64,000 nucleotides of DNA from Synergistaceae bacterium DZ-S4. Its GTDB lineage: Bacteria > Synergistota > Synergistia > Synergistales > Synergistaceae. The notes below the pieces were generated by a model that saw nothing but the letters and a program-made list of their open reading frames with translations, had not been told where the DNA came from and did not search any database. Shown here piece after piece: positions 43,631 through 52,647 of this stretch (positions are counted from its first letter, which is position 1; every line of letters starts with the position of its first letter). Made by a program: the position numbers and the translations under genes. The DNA lies in contig JAPCWD010000002.1 of the NCBI GenBank assembly GCA_025943965.1, forward strand, positions 62,001-126,000, written 5' to 3'.

Positions 43631-43873
43631 TTATTCTTCGTAACCAAGCTCGTTCCTTGTCTTTTCGATATCTTCCCTGGTTTCCTTTATCCATCTTTCT
43701 AAAGTTTCGGTTTTGATCTTTTTTGATTTCGGGTCGTTAAGCAGGGTGTCCAGTTTTTTCTCCTGGATCCTCAGCCATTCGATCTTTGCCTCTCTGTGAA
43801 GGATATCAGATACGAGGCTTCCCCTCTCACCGTCATCCTCTTTTACAAATGCGCGGCTCACAGACGTATTCAT
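43631..43873 (-). CDS. small hypothetical protein with SRAFVKED N-terminus
   Basis: An 80-residue, charged, helical protein. Its N-terminus SVSRAFVKEDDGE resembles the opening of small GreA-like or nucleoside-diphosphate-kinase-regulator proteins, but the body that follows (KIEWLRIQEKKLDTLL, then Lys-rich and Glu-rich helices) is not the GreA C-terminal domain. It is probably a coiled-coil dimer. It lies between the ABC operon and the L,D-transpeptidase, on the same strand and 51 nt after the latter. Function unknown. Confidence 0.65.
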   Translation of the reverse strand: MNTSVSRAFVKEDDGERGSLVSDILHREAKIEWLRIQEKKLDTLLNDPKSKKIKTETLERWIKETREDIEKTRNELGYEE

Positions 43874-43924
43874 CTCCTTTTATAAATTGCCCGGGATCAG
43901 TCCCGGGGCATGCCCCTGGTACCG

Positions 43925-44470
43925 TTAAATCGTTTCCTTATAAAATTTTCTGGTCTCGTCCCTGTCCAGTATCACTAGCTTCATTTTAGGGGTCACATCT
44001 TTTGTCAGCTCTTCAATATCTCTGTTTCTCAGCCTTATGCAGCCGTGCGTGGTCCATTTGCCTATTGAAGAAGGGTTGTTTGTGCCGTGTATCGCGATCT
44101 GCCAGTTGTTGTAGAAAGATATCAGCTTTGATCCATAGACGCCTGCCTCGGGCTCTCCCGGCTCATTGAACCACGCAGGGTCGTAGACAAGCTTTGTCGC
44201 ATCCTGGACCACCCTGTACACAGTGAATGTCCCAGTAGGCGTTATAAGGTCAAAACGGGATTTTTTCTCCGTGCCCCTGCCCTTGCCGATAGCGATCTGC
44301 CACGTCTTGAGCGGGTCCTGTCCTTTATAAAGAGTCAGCCGGAGCTGCTCTTTGTTTATTCCGATCCATTTTTCCCCTTCCCGCGGCTGCCATTTCGGGG
44401 CGGCAAGGCTTTCGCCAGCATACATTATAAGTAATGAAAACATCGTGATAATTATGAGGGTCTTCTTCAT
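43925..44470 (-). CDS. L,D-transpeptidase (YkuD family), exported
   Basis: Periplasmic enzyme that makes 3-3 peptidoglycan crosslinks or attaches proteins to the wall. A signal peptide covers residues 1-24 (cut after SLAA). The YkuD domain shows ITPTGTFTVYR, YGSKLISFYNNWQIAIHGT and the active site KWTTHGCIRLRN with Cys144 and its His. 181 residues. ATG 44470 chosen: GGGAG is 8 nt upstream and the signal peptide begins there; an in-frame start 33 nt upstream adds nothing plausible. An extended -10 promoter precedes it at 44503-44511. Confidence 0.93.
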   Translation of the reverse strand: MKKTLIIITMFSLLIMYAGESLAAPKWQPREGEKWIGINKEQLRLTLYKGQDPLKTWQIAIGKGRGTEKKSRFDLITPTGTFTVYRVVQDATKLVYDPAWFNEPGEPEAGVYGSKLISFYNNWQIAIHGTNNPSSIGKWTTHGCIRLRNRDIEELTKDVTPKMKLVILDRDETRKFYKETI

Positions 44471-44502
44471 AAAAACACTCCCAAGCAAAAGATGCGAGGT
44501 CA

Positions 44503-44511
44503 ATTATAACA
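44503..44511 (-). promoter_or_regulatory. extended -10 promoter for the L,D-transpeptidase
   Basis: On the minus strand TGT-TATAAT (44511-44503), a perfect extended -10, about 33 nt before the ATG at 44470. Confidence 0.55.
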
Positions 44512-44612
44512 AACATTGAGAAATTTGCTACTTGTAAGGTTTGCGTAAAATGAAGTATCATAACAGTTTGAACAGTTTGAAAAACAAAAATTTTTATCAG
44601 GAGGCGGCTGTT

Positions 44613-45863
44613 GTGGACATTATCAGGGCACCGCGCGGAACAAGAGACATACTCGGCGATGAATCGTGGAAATGGGCATATGTGACAGGCATTTGCCGCG
44701 ATGTGGCGGATGATTACGGTTACAAGGAAGTCCATCTTCCCATATTTGAACATACAGAACTCTTCTGCAGGGGCGTAGGGGAGACGACGGATGTAGTTGA
44801 AAAAGAGATGTACACTTTCGAGGACAAGGGCGGGAGGAGCATAACGCTCAGGCCCGAGCTCACGGCATCAATGGTACGTTCATACCTTGAGAATGAAATG
44901 TACAAGGGAACGCAGCCTGCAAAGCTCTGGTCGATAGGCCCGATGTTCCGTTACGAAAGACCGCAGAAGGGGCGCTACAGACAGTTCGTGCAGCTTGATA
45001 TTGAAGCGCTGGGAGCGCAGGATGCCTATGTTGACCTTGAGGTGATAGACTTTTCGATGGAACTCTATCGCCGCCTTGGCCTTTCCAACCTTCAGGTGGT
45101 ACTCAACTCAGTCGGCTGTCCGAAGTGCCGGCCTGTTTACAGGAAAGCGCTCCAGGAGTTCCTGAAGGGCAGATTCGACGATCTTTGCGACACATGCAAG
45201 AGCCGTTACGACAGGAACCCTCTCAGGATCCTGGACTGCAAAAGCCCGATATGCAAAGAGATAACTGAGAATGCTCCCGCAGTGATGGAGCACCTTTGCG
45301 GTGAATGCAAAGAACATTTTGAACAGCTGAAGAACGGCCTTGACCGTATCGGAGCTGTTGTGAAAATAGACAACAGGCTGGTAAGAGGGCTCGATTACTA
45401 TACCAAAACGGCATATGAGATCCTTTCCGGAGACCTAGGCTCACAGAACGCCGTATGCGGAGGAGGAAGGTACGACAATCTCTCAGAGGCGATCGGCGGG
45501 CCTCATGTTCCGGGAGTAGGATTTGCATCCGGTATAGAAAGAGTCGTACTGACAATGGAAGCACAGGGCTGCAGCTTCGGGAAAGAGCCTGCCAACAAGG
45601 TCTATGTTGTTGCTGCCGAACCCGAGGTCAGGATGGAGATCATGAATCTTGTCCGCACGCTCAGGCAAAACCGCATCTCTGCGGACATGGACTACATGGG
45701 ACGAAGCATGAAGAGTCAGATGAAAGCTGCCGGCAACACTGCCAAGTTTGCCTGTATCATCGGACGAGAGGAGCTCGACAAAAAGCTTATCACACTGAAG
45801 GATCTCAAAGAGGGAACTCAGGAAGAACTCAGCCTTGAGACGATGATCAATAAGCTCAGATGA
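44613..45863 (+). CDS. hisS: histidyl-tRNA synthetase
   Basis: Class II aminoacyl-tRNA synthetase. Family motifs: RAPRGTRDILGDE at the N-terminus, motif 2 in GPMFRYERPQKGRYRQF, the histidine-binding LVRGLDYYTKTAYEI, motif 3 in GVGFASGIERVVL, and an anticodon-binding domain from about residue 325. The true start is GTG at 44613, 8 nt after AGGAGG; an ATG at 44541 is open in frame but gives an N-terminus unlike HisRS. 416 residues. aspS follows 105 nt on; this pair is common in bacteria. Confidence 0.95.
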   Translation: MDIIRAPRGTRDILGDESWKWAYVTGICRDVADDYGYKEVHLPIFEHTELFCRGVGETTDVVEKEMYTFEDKGGRSITLRPELTASMVRSYLENEMYKGTQPAKLWSIGPMFRYERPQKGRYRQFVQLDIEALGAQDAYVDLEVIDFSMELYRRLGLSNLQVVLNSVGCPKCRPVYRKALQEFLKGRFDDLCDTCKSRYDRNPLRILDCKSPICKEITENAPAVMEHLCGECKEHFEQLKNGLDRIGAVVKIDNRLVRGLDYYTKTAYEILSGDLGSQNAVCGGGRYDNLSEAIGGPHVPGVGFASGIERVVLTMEAQGCSFGKEPANKVYVVAAEPEVRMEIMNLVRTLRQNRISADMDYMGRSMKSQMKAAGNTAKFACIIGREELDKKLITLKDLKEGTQEELSLETMINKLR

Positions 45864-45967
45864 AATAAAAGAGACTGGACCCCTTTTTTACCGAGAAGGG
45901 GTCTCTGCTTCTGAAATTATTTTGCGCCACGACATTTTTCAGACCATTTTTGAAAGAGGGAAAACTT

Positions 45968-47758
45968 ATGGAAAGATATTATGACTCATCCTGGCAGAGG
46001 ACCATGTTCTGCGGGCAGGCGAGGCTGGAAGATTCAGGCAGAGGGGTCATCCTTAACGGATGGCTGCGCTGCCGCCGTGACCTTGGCGGTATCATTTTTA
46101 TAGAACTTTGGGACAAGACCGGAGTCACACAGGTCGTCTTTAACCCGGAACTCAACGCGGAGGCCCACAAGAGGGCATCTTCACTGAGAAACGAATATGT
46201 CCTTGCAGTTAAGGGAACAGTCCGAAAACGCCCCGAAGGCACAGAAAACCCTGAGCTGGCGACAGGTTCGGTAGAACTTCTGGTGGATGATTTCATAATA
46301 TTGGCACCTTCAAAACTTATACCGTTCGAAATGGACAACGCAGACTCAGTGAACGAAGACCTCCGGCTCAAATACCGCTACCTTGACCTGAGGCGCGAGA
46401 CCATGCAGAAAAACCTGATGACCAGGCACAGGGTCACCAGATACACCCGAAACTACTTCGGGGACAACGGGTTCATGGAGATAGAGACTCCAATGCTTAC
46501 AAAGTCCACCCCTGAAGGGGCGAGGGACTATCTGGTGCCCAGCCGTGTCAACCCCGGAAAATTTTACGCTCTGCCGCAGTCTCCGCAGCTTTTCAAGCAG
46601 CTGCTTATGGTAAGCGGCTGCGACAGGTACATGCAGATAGTCAAGTGCTTCAGGGATGAGGACCTGAGGGCCGACAGACAGCCCGAATTCACGCAGATCG
46701 ACGTTGAGATGAGCTTCATAACGGAAGAAGACATCATTAAGATGACGGAAAACTACCTTGCCGGCCTCTTCCTCGAGATACTCGGCGAGAAAGTTGAAAC
46801 TCCCTTTCCCAGGCTGACATGGAAAGAGGCCATGGATCTCTACGGCAGCGACAAGCCCGACATGAGGATCCCGATGCAGATGACGGATCTTGCCGAAGTC
46901 TTCGCCGGAGGTGAAAATCCATTCTCAGCGCTGGTCGAAAAAGGCGGCACGATAAAAGGACTGAGACTTCCCGGAGGGGCTGCGCTCTCACGCAAGGAGC
47001 TATCAGATCTTGAAAACAGGGCAAAAGCGCTCGGAGCAAAGGGAATGGCGAACTTCCAGATCAAAGAGGGCGAACTGAAGGGCCCGCTTGTCAAGTTCCT
47101 TGATGAAGATCGGATATCAATGCTCAGGTCGCTTTCGGAGATCGATGACGGGGACGCGCTTTTCATAATGGCAGACGAGAAATGGCGCAAAGCCTGTGAA
47201 ATACTGGGGCAGATCCGTCTTGAGCTTGGCAGGGAGAGAGGAATGGCTGAAGGGTCTTTCAGGTTCCTCTGGGTAACTGAATTCCCGCTTCTTGAATGGG
47301 ATGAAGAGACCGGAAGATATACGGCAGTCCATCATCCCTTTACTGCTCCCATGAACGAAGATGTAGAATTCCTCCTCGCCGAGCCCGGCAAGGTGCGCTC
47401 CCGCGCATATGACGTAGTCCTCAACGGGAACGAGATCGGCGGAGGCTCAATAAGGATACATGACCCCGAGATGCAGGCGAAGGCGTTCCAGGCTCTTAAT
47501 TTCACACCTGAAGCGGCAAAGGAGCGTTTCGGATTCCTTCTCGAAGGCCTCAGCTTCGGAACACCTCCACACGGAGGCATCGCCCTGGGTCTTGACAGGC
47601 TTGTGATGCTTATATGCGGGTGCAGGTCTATAAGGGACGTGATGGCTTTCCCGAAGAACCAGAAGGCGCAGTGTCCGATGACAGATGCTCCCAACTTTGT
47701 AGATGAAAAGCAGCTTGACGAGCTTGCCATAAAAACCGTAGATCCGATGTTGCTTTAA
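45968..47758 (+). CDS. aspS: aspartyl-tRNA synthetase
   Basis: Class II synthetase of the bacterial type with a GAD insertion, 596 residues. An OB-fold anticodon domain (about residues 1-110) leads to the catalytic core: motif 1 near YFGDNGFMEIETPMLTKSTP, motif 2 in CFRDEDLRADRQPEFTQIDVEM, and motif 3 in GIALGLDRLVMLICG, with the C-terminal FPKNQKAQCPMTDAP. ATG 45968 is chosen with GAGGG about 9 nt upstream. The genome context gives no gatCAB genes, so whether it is discriminating cannot be settled here. Confidence 0.96.
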   Translation: MERYYDSSWQRTMFCGQARLEDSGRGVILNGWLRCRRDLGGIIFIELWDKTGVTQVVFNPELNAEAHKRASSLRNEYVLAVKGTVRKRPEGTENPELATGSVELLVDDFIILAPSKLIPFEMDNADSVNEDLRLKYRYLDLRRETMQKNLMTRHRVTRYTRNYFGDNGFMEIETPMLTKSTPEGARDYLVPSRVNPGKFYALPQSPQLFKQLLMVSGCDRYMQIVKCFRDEDLRADRQPEFTQIDVEMSFITEEDIIKMTENYLAGLFLEILGEKVETPFPRLTWKEAMDLYGSDKPDMRIPMQMTDLAEVFAGGENPFSALVEKGGTIKGLRLPGGAALSRKELSDLENRAKALGAKGMANFQIKEGELKGPLVKFLDEDRISMLRSLSEIDDGDALFIMADEKWRKACEILGQIRLELGRERGMAEGSFRFLWVTEFPLLEWDEETGRYTAVHHPFTAPMNEDVEFLLAEPGKVRSRAYDVVLNGNEIGGGSIRIHDPEMQAKAFQALNFTPEAAKERFGFLLEGLSFGTPPHGGIALGLDRLVMLICGCRSIRDVMAFPKNQKAQCPMTDAPNFVDEKQLDELAIKTVDPMLL

Positions 47759-47786
47759 GCGGTCAGATAACTTATCAGATCAGTTA

Positions 47787-47824
47787 GGCTCCCGGACGCA
47801 TAGTCCCGGGGGCCTTTTCTTTTT
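47787..47824 (+). terminator. terminator after aspS
   Basis: GGCTCCCGG (47787-47795) pairs with CCGGGGGCC (47806-47814, one G-U pair), followed by TTTTCTTTTT. Confidence 0.85.
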
Positions 47825-48067
47825 GTGCCTGAGGGAGGGCGCCTGTTCTTATAAGGTATAATTTATCATCTCCACCGTCTTTCCCGCATTATTTTGGTGT
47901 AACTGCCAGCTGATTCGCGCAACTCGTAACTCGTTGGCTCTCTGGCCGTGAGCGGGAAACCAGCACCTTAAAGATTTTAAACTCTCAGATCACCGCTCAC
48001 GAATATGCAGAAAAGATATAAAAAGAAGATCAAAGTTCAATATTAAAAACAGGTGGGAAAGTTCAGG
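47825..48067. other. gene-free stretch with a 9-bp inverted repeat
   Basis: No convincing open frame. An exact inverted repeat CGTGAGCGG (47947-47955) / CCGCTCACG (47993-48001) encloses 37 nt. The 12-mer AGGTATAATTTA occurs at 47855-47866 and again just outside at 48066-48077, each containing TATAAT, so two promoters or a small RNA gene are conceivable. No tRNA fold is visible. Confidence 0.45.
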
Positions 48068-48110
48068 TATAATTTAACAAGATAAAATAATAATACTGGA
48101 GGGATGACAT

Positions 48111-48797
48111 ATGGCAAAGGTCCGTTTTTTGGGACACAGTTCCTTTTACATTGAAGGAGAGGGTCTGAAGGCCCTGATAGACCCCTTCCTTGAAGGCAAC
48201 CCCTCAGCGGCTGCCAAACCCGAAGAGTTCAGCGGCATCAACGCGATATTCCTCACCCACGGCCATGGCGACCACATGGGCAGCACCATTGAGATCGCGA
48301 AAAAAAATGATGCGGTCGTATTTACCTGCAACGAAATGGCAGGGTACCTTTCCTCGAAGGGTATAAAGACCGAGGGCATGCATATCGGGGGAAGGGCCGT
48401 CTTCCCGTTTGGAAAGGTAAAACTGACCCCGGCATGGCACGGATGTCCCATCGTGGAGGGTAAAGAAGTCAGGTACGGCGGAGTTGCCTGCGGTTTTGTA
48501 ATAGAGGTGGATGGCAAGAAAATTTATCATTCGGGCGATACCGGCCTGACAATGGAAATGTCGCTGCTTGAGGATGAAAATATCGACGTGGCGCTTTTGC
48601 CAATAGGCGGTTACTACACGATGGACGTCGAAGATGCGGCAAGAGCGGTAAGGATGATAAAGCCGAGGGTAGCGATACCGATGCACTATAATACCTTTCC
48701 CAGGATCGAAGCTGATCCGGAAGAATTTGCAGGCCTTGTGGGCGAGATGTTCACCGCAGTAAAGATACTGGCTCCCGGAGAAGAATACGAGTTCTAA
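48111..48797 (+). CDS. UPF0173 metal-dependent hydrolase (MBL fold)
   Basis: Metallo-beta-lactamase-fold hydrolase of 228 residues. Metal motif LTHGHGDHMGSTIE (HxHxDH), further ligands in AWHGCP, HSGDTGLTMEM and MHYNTFP. The FLGHSSFYIEG opening and the length match the UPF0173 (YtkL-like) group, whose substrate is unknown. AGGGAT precedes the ATG. Single gene between aspS and the aldolase; a TATAAT at 48068-48073 may serve as its -10. Confidence 0.92.
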   Translation: MAKVRFLGHSSFYIEGEGLKALIDPFLEGNPSAAAKPEEFSGINAIFLTHGHGDHMGSTIEIAKKNDAVVFTCNEMAGYLSSKGIKTEGMHIGGRAVFPFGKVKLTPAWHGCPIVEGKEVRYGGVACGFVIEVDGKKIYHSGDTGLTMEMSLLEDENIDVALLPIGGYYTMDVEDAARAVRMIKPRVAIPMHYNTFPRIEADPEEFAGLVGEMFTAVKILAPGEEYEF

Positions 48798-48834
48798 ATA
48801 TATATACAGACTGTTCTGCCTCTTCTGGCGAACT

Positions 48835-48862
48835 TGCATTAATCTTTTGTTGGGATACAATT
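48835..48862 (+). promoter_or_regulatory. promoter for the class II aldolase
   Basis: TTGCAT (48835-48840), 16-nt spacer, TACAAT (48857-48862), about 46 nt before the ATG. Confidence 0.65.
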
Positions 48863-48907
48863 AGATGAGGACCAAAATATAAGTATTCCGGCCGGGAGGA
48901 GATTCCT

Positions 48908-50170
48908 ATGGATGTAAATAGCAAGTCGTACCAGGAACTGTTGAAGAAAAGGCCCCTTAATGTTCAGTCTCGCTTTGGCAGTGAGGCAATGGGTCTTGTG
49001 AGTGGGAGAGATATCGTTGCGGCAGCTAAGGAAGTCGATTCTATCGTGCTGGCGGCAAACGCCAGGCACCCACTTGTGATCAAGGCTGTTCTGCAGGCTG
49101 CAAAGAAGAAAAATGCAGCTGTTTTGATCGAACTTGCCAAGTCTGAGTCCACTTACTGCGGATCGAATTACGACAACATCCCTGACTACGCGCTTAAGTA
49201 CTCGTCAGAGATGGGGCACGGAGCCGTATTCGGCCTTCACGTCGACCACTACGCCATCAAGGGGCATGAAGATGTTCTCAAGGGAGTCGCGCATCTTTCA
49301 AAGATCCTTGTCAACGGATTTACCTCAGTTGCGATAGACGCATCCCACCTTGACGACTATGACAACTTTGTCGCAACCAGATCGATCGCCGGATGGCTCC
49401 CGTCAGAACTCGGACTTGAAGTAGAAGTTGGCGAGATCAAAGGTCCCGGTGAACTTTCGACAGTAGAAGAGGCAAAGTATTTTATCGGAGGGCTTAACGC
49501 CTGGGGCATATTCCCGGACTACCTTGCGATTTCAAACGGAAGCCTCCACGGAACATACGACCCGACCGTCGGCCAGATGGAAGGTATAGACCTGACCAGG
49601 ACGAAAGAGATAGCCGACGTGATCGCCCCATACGGAGTTACGATCGCGCAGCACGGAATTTCCGGAACGCCTCTCGACAAGGTCTCCACCTTCAGAAAGT
49701 ACGGCATCAGGAAAGGCAATGTTGCAACCCTCTTCCAGAACGTCTACTTCGGGATCAAAATGGACCCCGAGACCGGCAACGCCATAACCGAGGGCGGTAC
49801 CTACACGAAAGAGGCCGACAGAGGCATCTCAGCAGAACTCTGGAACGAAATAGTCACGGCTGGCGACAGCAAGGGCATGAGCAGGAAGAGCGGCGACTAC
49901 AAAAAGCTCAACCTTCCCTTCTGTGACAGGATACTTGCAGAGCCGCAGCCGGTAATCGACAGGATCGTCGATGAAATGCAGTACTGGGCTGAGAGGTTCA
50001 TAGTTGCATTTGGTGCCGAGGGAAGCGCGGATGCAGTAGCCGAGGTGATGTCACGCCGTCCGGACCAGAATGCGTCGCCTGACAGGAAAGTCCTTGGATG
50101 CAGGTCGGACTTCACGGCAAGGAACGCTCCCGGAAAAGGTGCCAACGACGGAAACAATTACGACGACTAA
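48908..50170 (+). CDS. class II fructose-bisphosphate aldolase family protein
   Basis: Zinc-dependent aldolase. Visible: zinc motif FGLHVDHYAIKG, DASHLDDYDN, EVEVGEIKGPGELST (catalytic Glu region), ISNGSLHGTYDP and IAQHGISGTPLDKVSTF with the phosphate-binding loop. At 420 residues it is longer than the common 280-360 form; the extra part is the C-terminal ~90 residues, ending in a flexible Gly/Asn/Asp-rich tail. ATG follows GGGAGGAGA. A role in gluconeogenesis or glycolysis is likely, though related enzymes cleave tagatose-bisphosphate or other sugars. Confidence 0.9.
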   Translation: MDVNSKSYQELLKKRPLNVQSRFGSEAMGLVSGRDIVAAAKEVDSIVLAANARHPLVIKAVLQAAKKKNAAVLIELAKSESTYCGSNYDNIPDYALKYSSEMGHGAVFGLHVDHYAIKGHEDVLKGVAHLSKILVNGFTSVAIDASHLDDYDNFVATRSIAGWLPSELGLEVEVGEIKGPGELSTVEEAKYFIGGLNAWGIFPDYLAISNGSLHGTYDPTVGQMEGIDLTRTKEIADVIAPYGVTIAQHGISGTPLDKVSTFRKYGIRKGNVATLFQNVYFGIKMDPETGNAITEGGTYTKEADRGISAELWNEIVTAGDSKGMSRKSGDYKKLNLPFCDRILAEPQPVIDRIVDEMQYWAERFIVAFGAEGSADAVAEVMSRRPDQNASPDRKVLGCRSDFTARNAPGKGANDGNNYDD

Positions 50171-50198
50171 ATTTTAAATTGAGTTAATAAATTGTTTG

Positions 50199-50240
50199 GC
50201 GGCAGAGTGCATGGTATTGTGCACCTGCCGCTTTTGTTTT
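50199..50240 (+). terminator. terminator after the aldolase
   Basis: GCGGCAG (50199-50205) and GTGC (50207-50210) pair with GCAC (50221-50224) and CTGCCGC (50225-50231), followed by TTTTGTTTTG. Confidence 0.85.
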
Positions 50241-50393
50241 GCAACAATTTTTTATGCTGATCTAAATACTAAAATTTAAATAAATTTTAAAATTTCTTAA
50301 AGAACTAAGTTTTACTGATAATACTTATAATTATTACTATTTTTCTTAGGTAAATATTTTAAAGTTGCACATAATGTAATATTCTGAACATTG

Positions 50394-50402
50394 TGGTATG
50401 AT
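50394..50402 (+). promoter_or_regulatory. extended -10 promoter for alanine dehydrogenase
   Basis: TGG-TATGAT (50394-50402) lies about 52 nt before the ATG of ald, in a strongly AT-rich leader; the -35 is unclear. Confidence 0.42.
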
Positions 50403-50454
50403 TTGCTCGTAACGGTTTTCATTATCTTATTCTAACAGGGAGATGATATTTGAT

Positions 50455-51579
50455 ATGAAGATCGGATGTCCAAAGGAGATCAAGAACCGCGAATACAGAG
50501 TGGGACTTACTCCGGCTGCTGCTTCAACCTATGTGGGCGCCGGCCATGAGGTCTTTGTCGAAAAAGGTGCGGGACTTCAGGCAGGCTTCAGTGACAGCGA
50601 ATATATTTCTGCAGGCGCTAAGATCTTTGACTTGGCCGAACATATCTGGGAATCCGCGGATATGATCGTCAAAGTCAAGGAACCCCTCAAACCTGAATAT
50701 GGCCTTATGAGGGAATCTCAAATCATTTTCACTTATTTTCATTTTGCTGCGTGCGAGGAGCTGACCAAGGCATGTCTTAAGTCAGGATCGACATGCGTTG
50801 CCTATGAACTTGTCTCAGAAGAATGGGGTCTTCCCCTCCTTCAGCCTATGAGTGAAGTTGCGGGAAGAATGTCTGTGATAATGGGAGCATATTATATGGG
50901 AAGGCCTTACGGCGGAAGCGGACTTCTTCCGATGGGAGTTCCGGGAGTTTCTCCTGCAAATGTATTTGTTATCGGCGGCGGCACTGTCGGAGTAAATGCG
51001 GCTAAGGTCGCATCCGGGCTTGGAGCCAAAGTTACGATAGCGGACATCAACCACAGAAAGCTCGCCTACCTGGCAGATGTAATGCCTTCTAACTGCGTCT
51101 CTGTCTACAGTGACTCGATGACCATTGCCAACACGATAAAAGAATCGGACCTTGTGATCGGAGCTGTCCTTCTGCCCGGCGGGGCAAAGGCGCCAAAGCT
51201 TGTAAAGAGGGAGCACCTCAAAACGATGCGGCCGGGATCCGTCTTTGTTGATGTGGCGATCGACCAGGGCGGGATAGGCGAGACCTCCCACCCTACCAGC
51301 CACGACGATCCCGTATTTATCGAAGAGGGCGTAGTCCATTACTGCGTTGCTAACATGCCGGGCGCATACGCAAGGACTTCGGCCATAGCCCTTTCAAATG
51401 CAACGGTCACTTACGGAGTGCAGATAGCATCTCAGGGGATCGTAAGGGCCTGTGAGGAAAACAGGGCTATCTGCAAGGGGCTGTCCATCCACAGGCACAG
51501 GCTTACTCTGCCTGTAGTAGCCGACACCTTCAAAATGGACCAAGAATATACGGAGGCTCTAGCCGCATTGAAGCTGTGA
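50455..51579 (+). CDS. ald: alanine dehydrogenase
   Basis: NAD-dependent enzyme interconverting alanine with pyruvate and ammonia; a central ammonia-releasing step in amino-acid fermenters. N-terminal IGCPKEIKNREYRVGLTP; substrate residues in VKVKEPLKPEY (Lys) and IFTYFHFAA (His); NAD loop VIGGGTVGVNAAKVA; then GAVLLPGGAKAPKLV and ANMPGAYARTSAIALSNAT. 374 residues, standard. I use ATG 50455, because ATG 50443 sits directly on the AGGGAG ribosome binding site. Monocistronic, with a strong terminator after it. Confidence 0.96.
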   Translation: MKIGCPKEIKNREYRVGLTPAAASTYVGAGHEVFVEKGAGLQAGFSDSEYISAGAKIFDLAEHIWESADMIVKVKEPLKPEYGLMRESQIIFTYFHFAACEELTKACLKSGSTCVAYELVSEEWGLPLLQPMSEVAGRMSVIMGAYYMGRPYGGSGLLPMGVPGVSPANVFVIGGGTVGVNAAKVASGLGAKVTIADINHRKLAYLADVMPSNCVSVYSDSMTIANTIKESDLVIGAVLLPGGAKAPKLVKREHLKTMRPGSVFVDVAIDQGGIGETSHPTSHDDPVFIEEGVVHYCVANMPGAYARTSAIALSNATVTYGVQIASQGIVRACEENRAICKGLSIHRHRLTLPVVADTFKMDQEYTEALAALKL

Positions 51580-51625
51580 GGTATTGACCTTTAGTGCTGA
51601 TTCAACAATAGTTGTACAAAGAATA

Positions 51626-51668
51626 AAACAGAGGGCGAAACTTCTTCTTGGTTTCGCCCTCTGTTTTA
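51626..51668. terminator. bidirectional terminator after ald
   Basis: Perfect 16-bp stem (51626-51641 with 51651-51666, arms AAACAGAGGGCGAAAC and complement), with T-runs on both sides. It serves the convergent ald and aminotransferase genes. Confidence 0.92.
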
Positions 51669-51678
51669 TAAAGTTTGA

Positions 51679-52512
51679 TCACATCCATCTCTTAAGGTTT
51701 GAGAGGAAAAGTTTGTGTACATGCTTTGAAACCGGTCCGGGGTGCCCGTTTCCTATAGTCTGGTCACCGACGCTTATCACCGGAAGGACCTCTTTGATAG
51801 ATCCTGAGATGAATGCTTCTTCCGCCTGTGAAAGTTCGCTTTCAAGAGGACACCTTTCCTCGACAGTGAAGTTGTTTTCTTTCAGCAGGGTGATCAATAT
51901 TTCCCTCGTTATGCCCCTGAGGACCTTTCCGACCGGAGCAGTAACTATCTTTCCGTCCTTGCAGAGAAAAAAGCTGCTGGCCGTGGCTTCCGTTATCTCT
52001 CCGTTGACTATGTAGAGGGCCTCAAACTCGTTTGGTTTTGCCCCTATCATCGGGACATATCCTGTCAGGTAGTTTGTGCTCTTTGTCTCGGGAAAGGGCC
52101 GTTGCGAGTAGACCGGCCTCAGTGCTACTCCTCTGTTAAGTTCTTCCTGGGTCATCACGTGGGCTTCTTCAAAAATCACAAAAAAATCAGGCTCCGGAAA
52201 ATGGCCGTGATCATTAAACCTTCCTCCGGTAATGTATGGTTTTATTACCAGGTCCTTATCGGGGAGTGAATCGCGGCAAACTCCTCTTTTAATGATATCG
52301 GGAAGTTCCCTGATTATTGCTTCCGCCTCTATGCCGCACCTCTTTGCGCTCTCGCTCAGCCGGTCGATATGCTCGTTGAGAGCGAATATATTTTTCCCGT
52401 ATGTCCTTATTGAATCAAAAACGCCTATCCCGCGAAGAATAGCGAGGTCTGTAACAGGGATGCGGCATTCCTCCAATGGCATGAACGAACCCCTGTAGAA
52501 GCAAATAGACAT
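51679..52512 (-). CDS. class IV aminotransferase (branched-chain or D-amino-acid type)
   Basis: Fold-type IV PLP enzyme of 277 residues. The PLP lysine lies in FPETKSTNYLTG; other markers are LAILRGIGVFDSIRTYG near the N-terminus, NGEITEATASSFFLCKDG, LRGITREIL and EEAFISGSIKEVLPV. Members include branched-chain aminotransferase, D-alanine aminotransferase and aminodeoxychorismate lyase; sequence alone does not choose, though the short form and the nearby racemase suggest D-amino-acid use. ATG 52512 chosen, with AAGGGA 8 nt upstream; the frame is open further 5'. Confidence 0.87.
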   Translation of the reverse strand: MSICFYRGSFMPLEECRIPVTDLAILRGIGVFDSIRTYGKNIFALNEHIDRLSESAKRCGIEAEAIIRELPDIIKRGVCRDSLPDKDLVIKPYITGGRFNDHGHFPEPDFFVIFEEAHVMTQEELNRGVALRPVYSQRPFPETKSTNYLTGYVPMIGAKPNEFEALYIVNGEITEATASSFFLCKDGKIVTAPVGKVLRGITREILITLLKENNFTVEERCPLESELSQAEEAFISGSIKEVLPVISVGDQTIGNGHPGPVSKHVHKLFLSNLKRWM

Positions 52513-52647
52513 AAGCACCAATCCCTTCATAACATATATCCCATCGTACTTCCGACTTAGGAACATTATCACTCAACGAAATAAATTGCAATCGAAAATA
52601 GTGAGGACTATAATTCATCAAATAAATTCGTTTGAGGAGTGTTCTTA

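Noticed and set aside
45871..45905. Hairpin between hisS and aspS as terminator or T-box
   Set aside because: Short stem with no clean T-run, and no T-box specifier or AGGGUGG-type element.
47825..48067. tRNA or riboswitch in the gene-free stretch
   Set aside because: No cloverleaf, CCA end or known riboswitch core could be found by eye.
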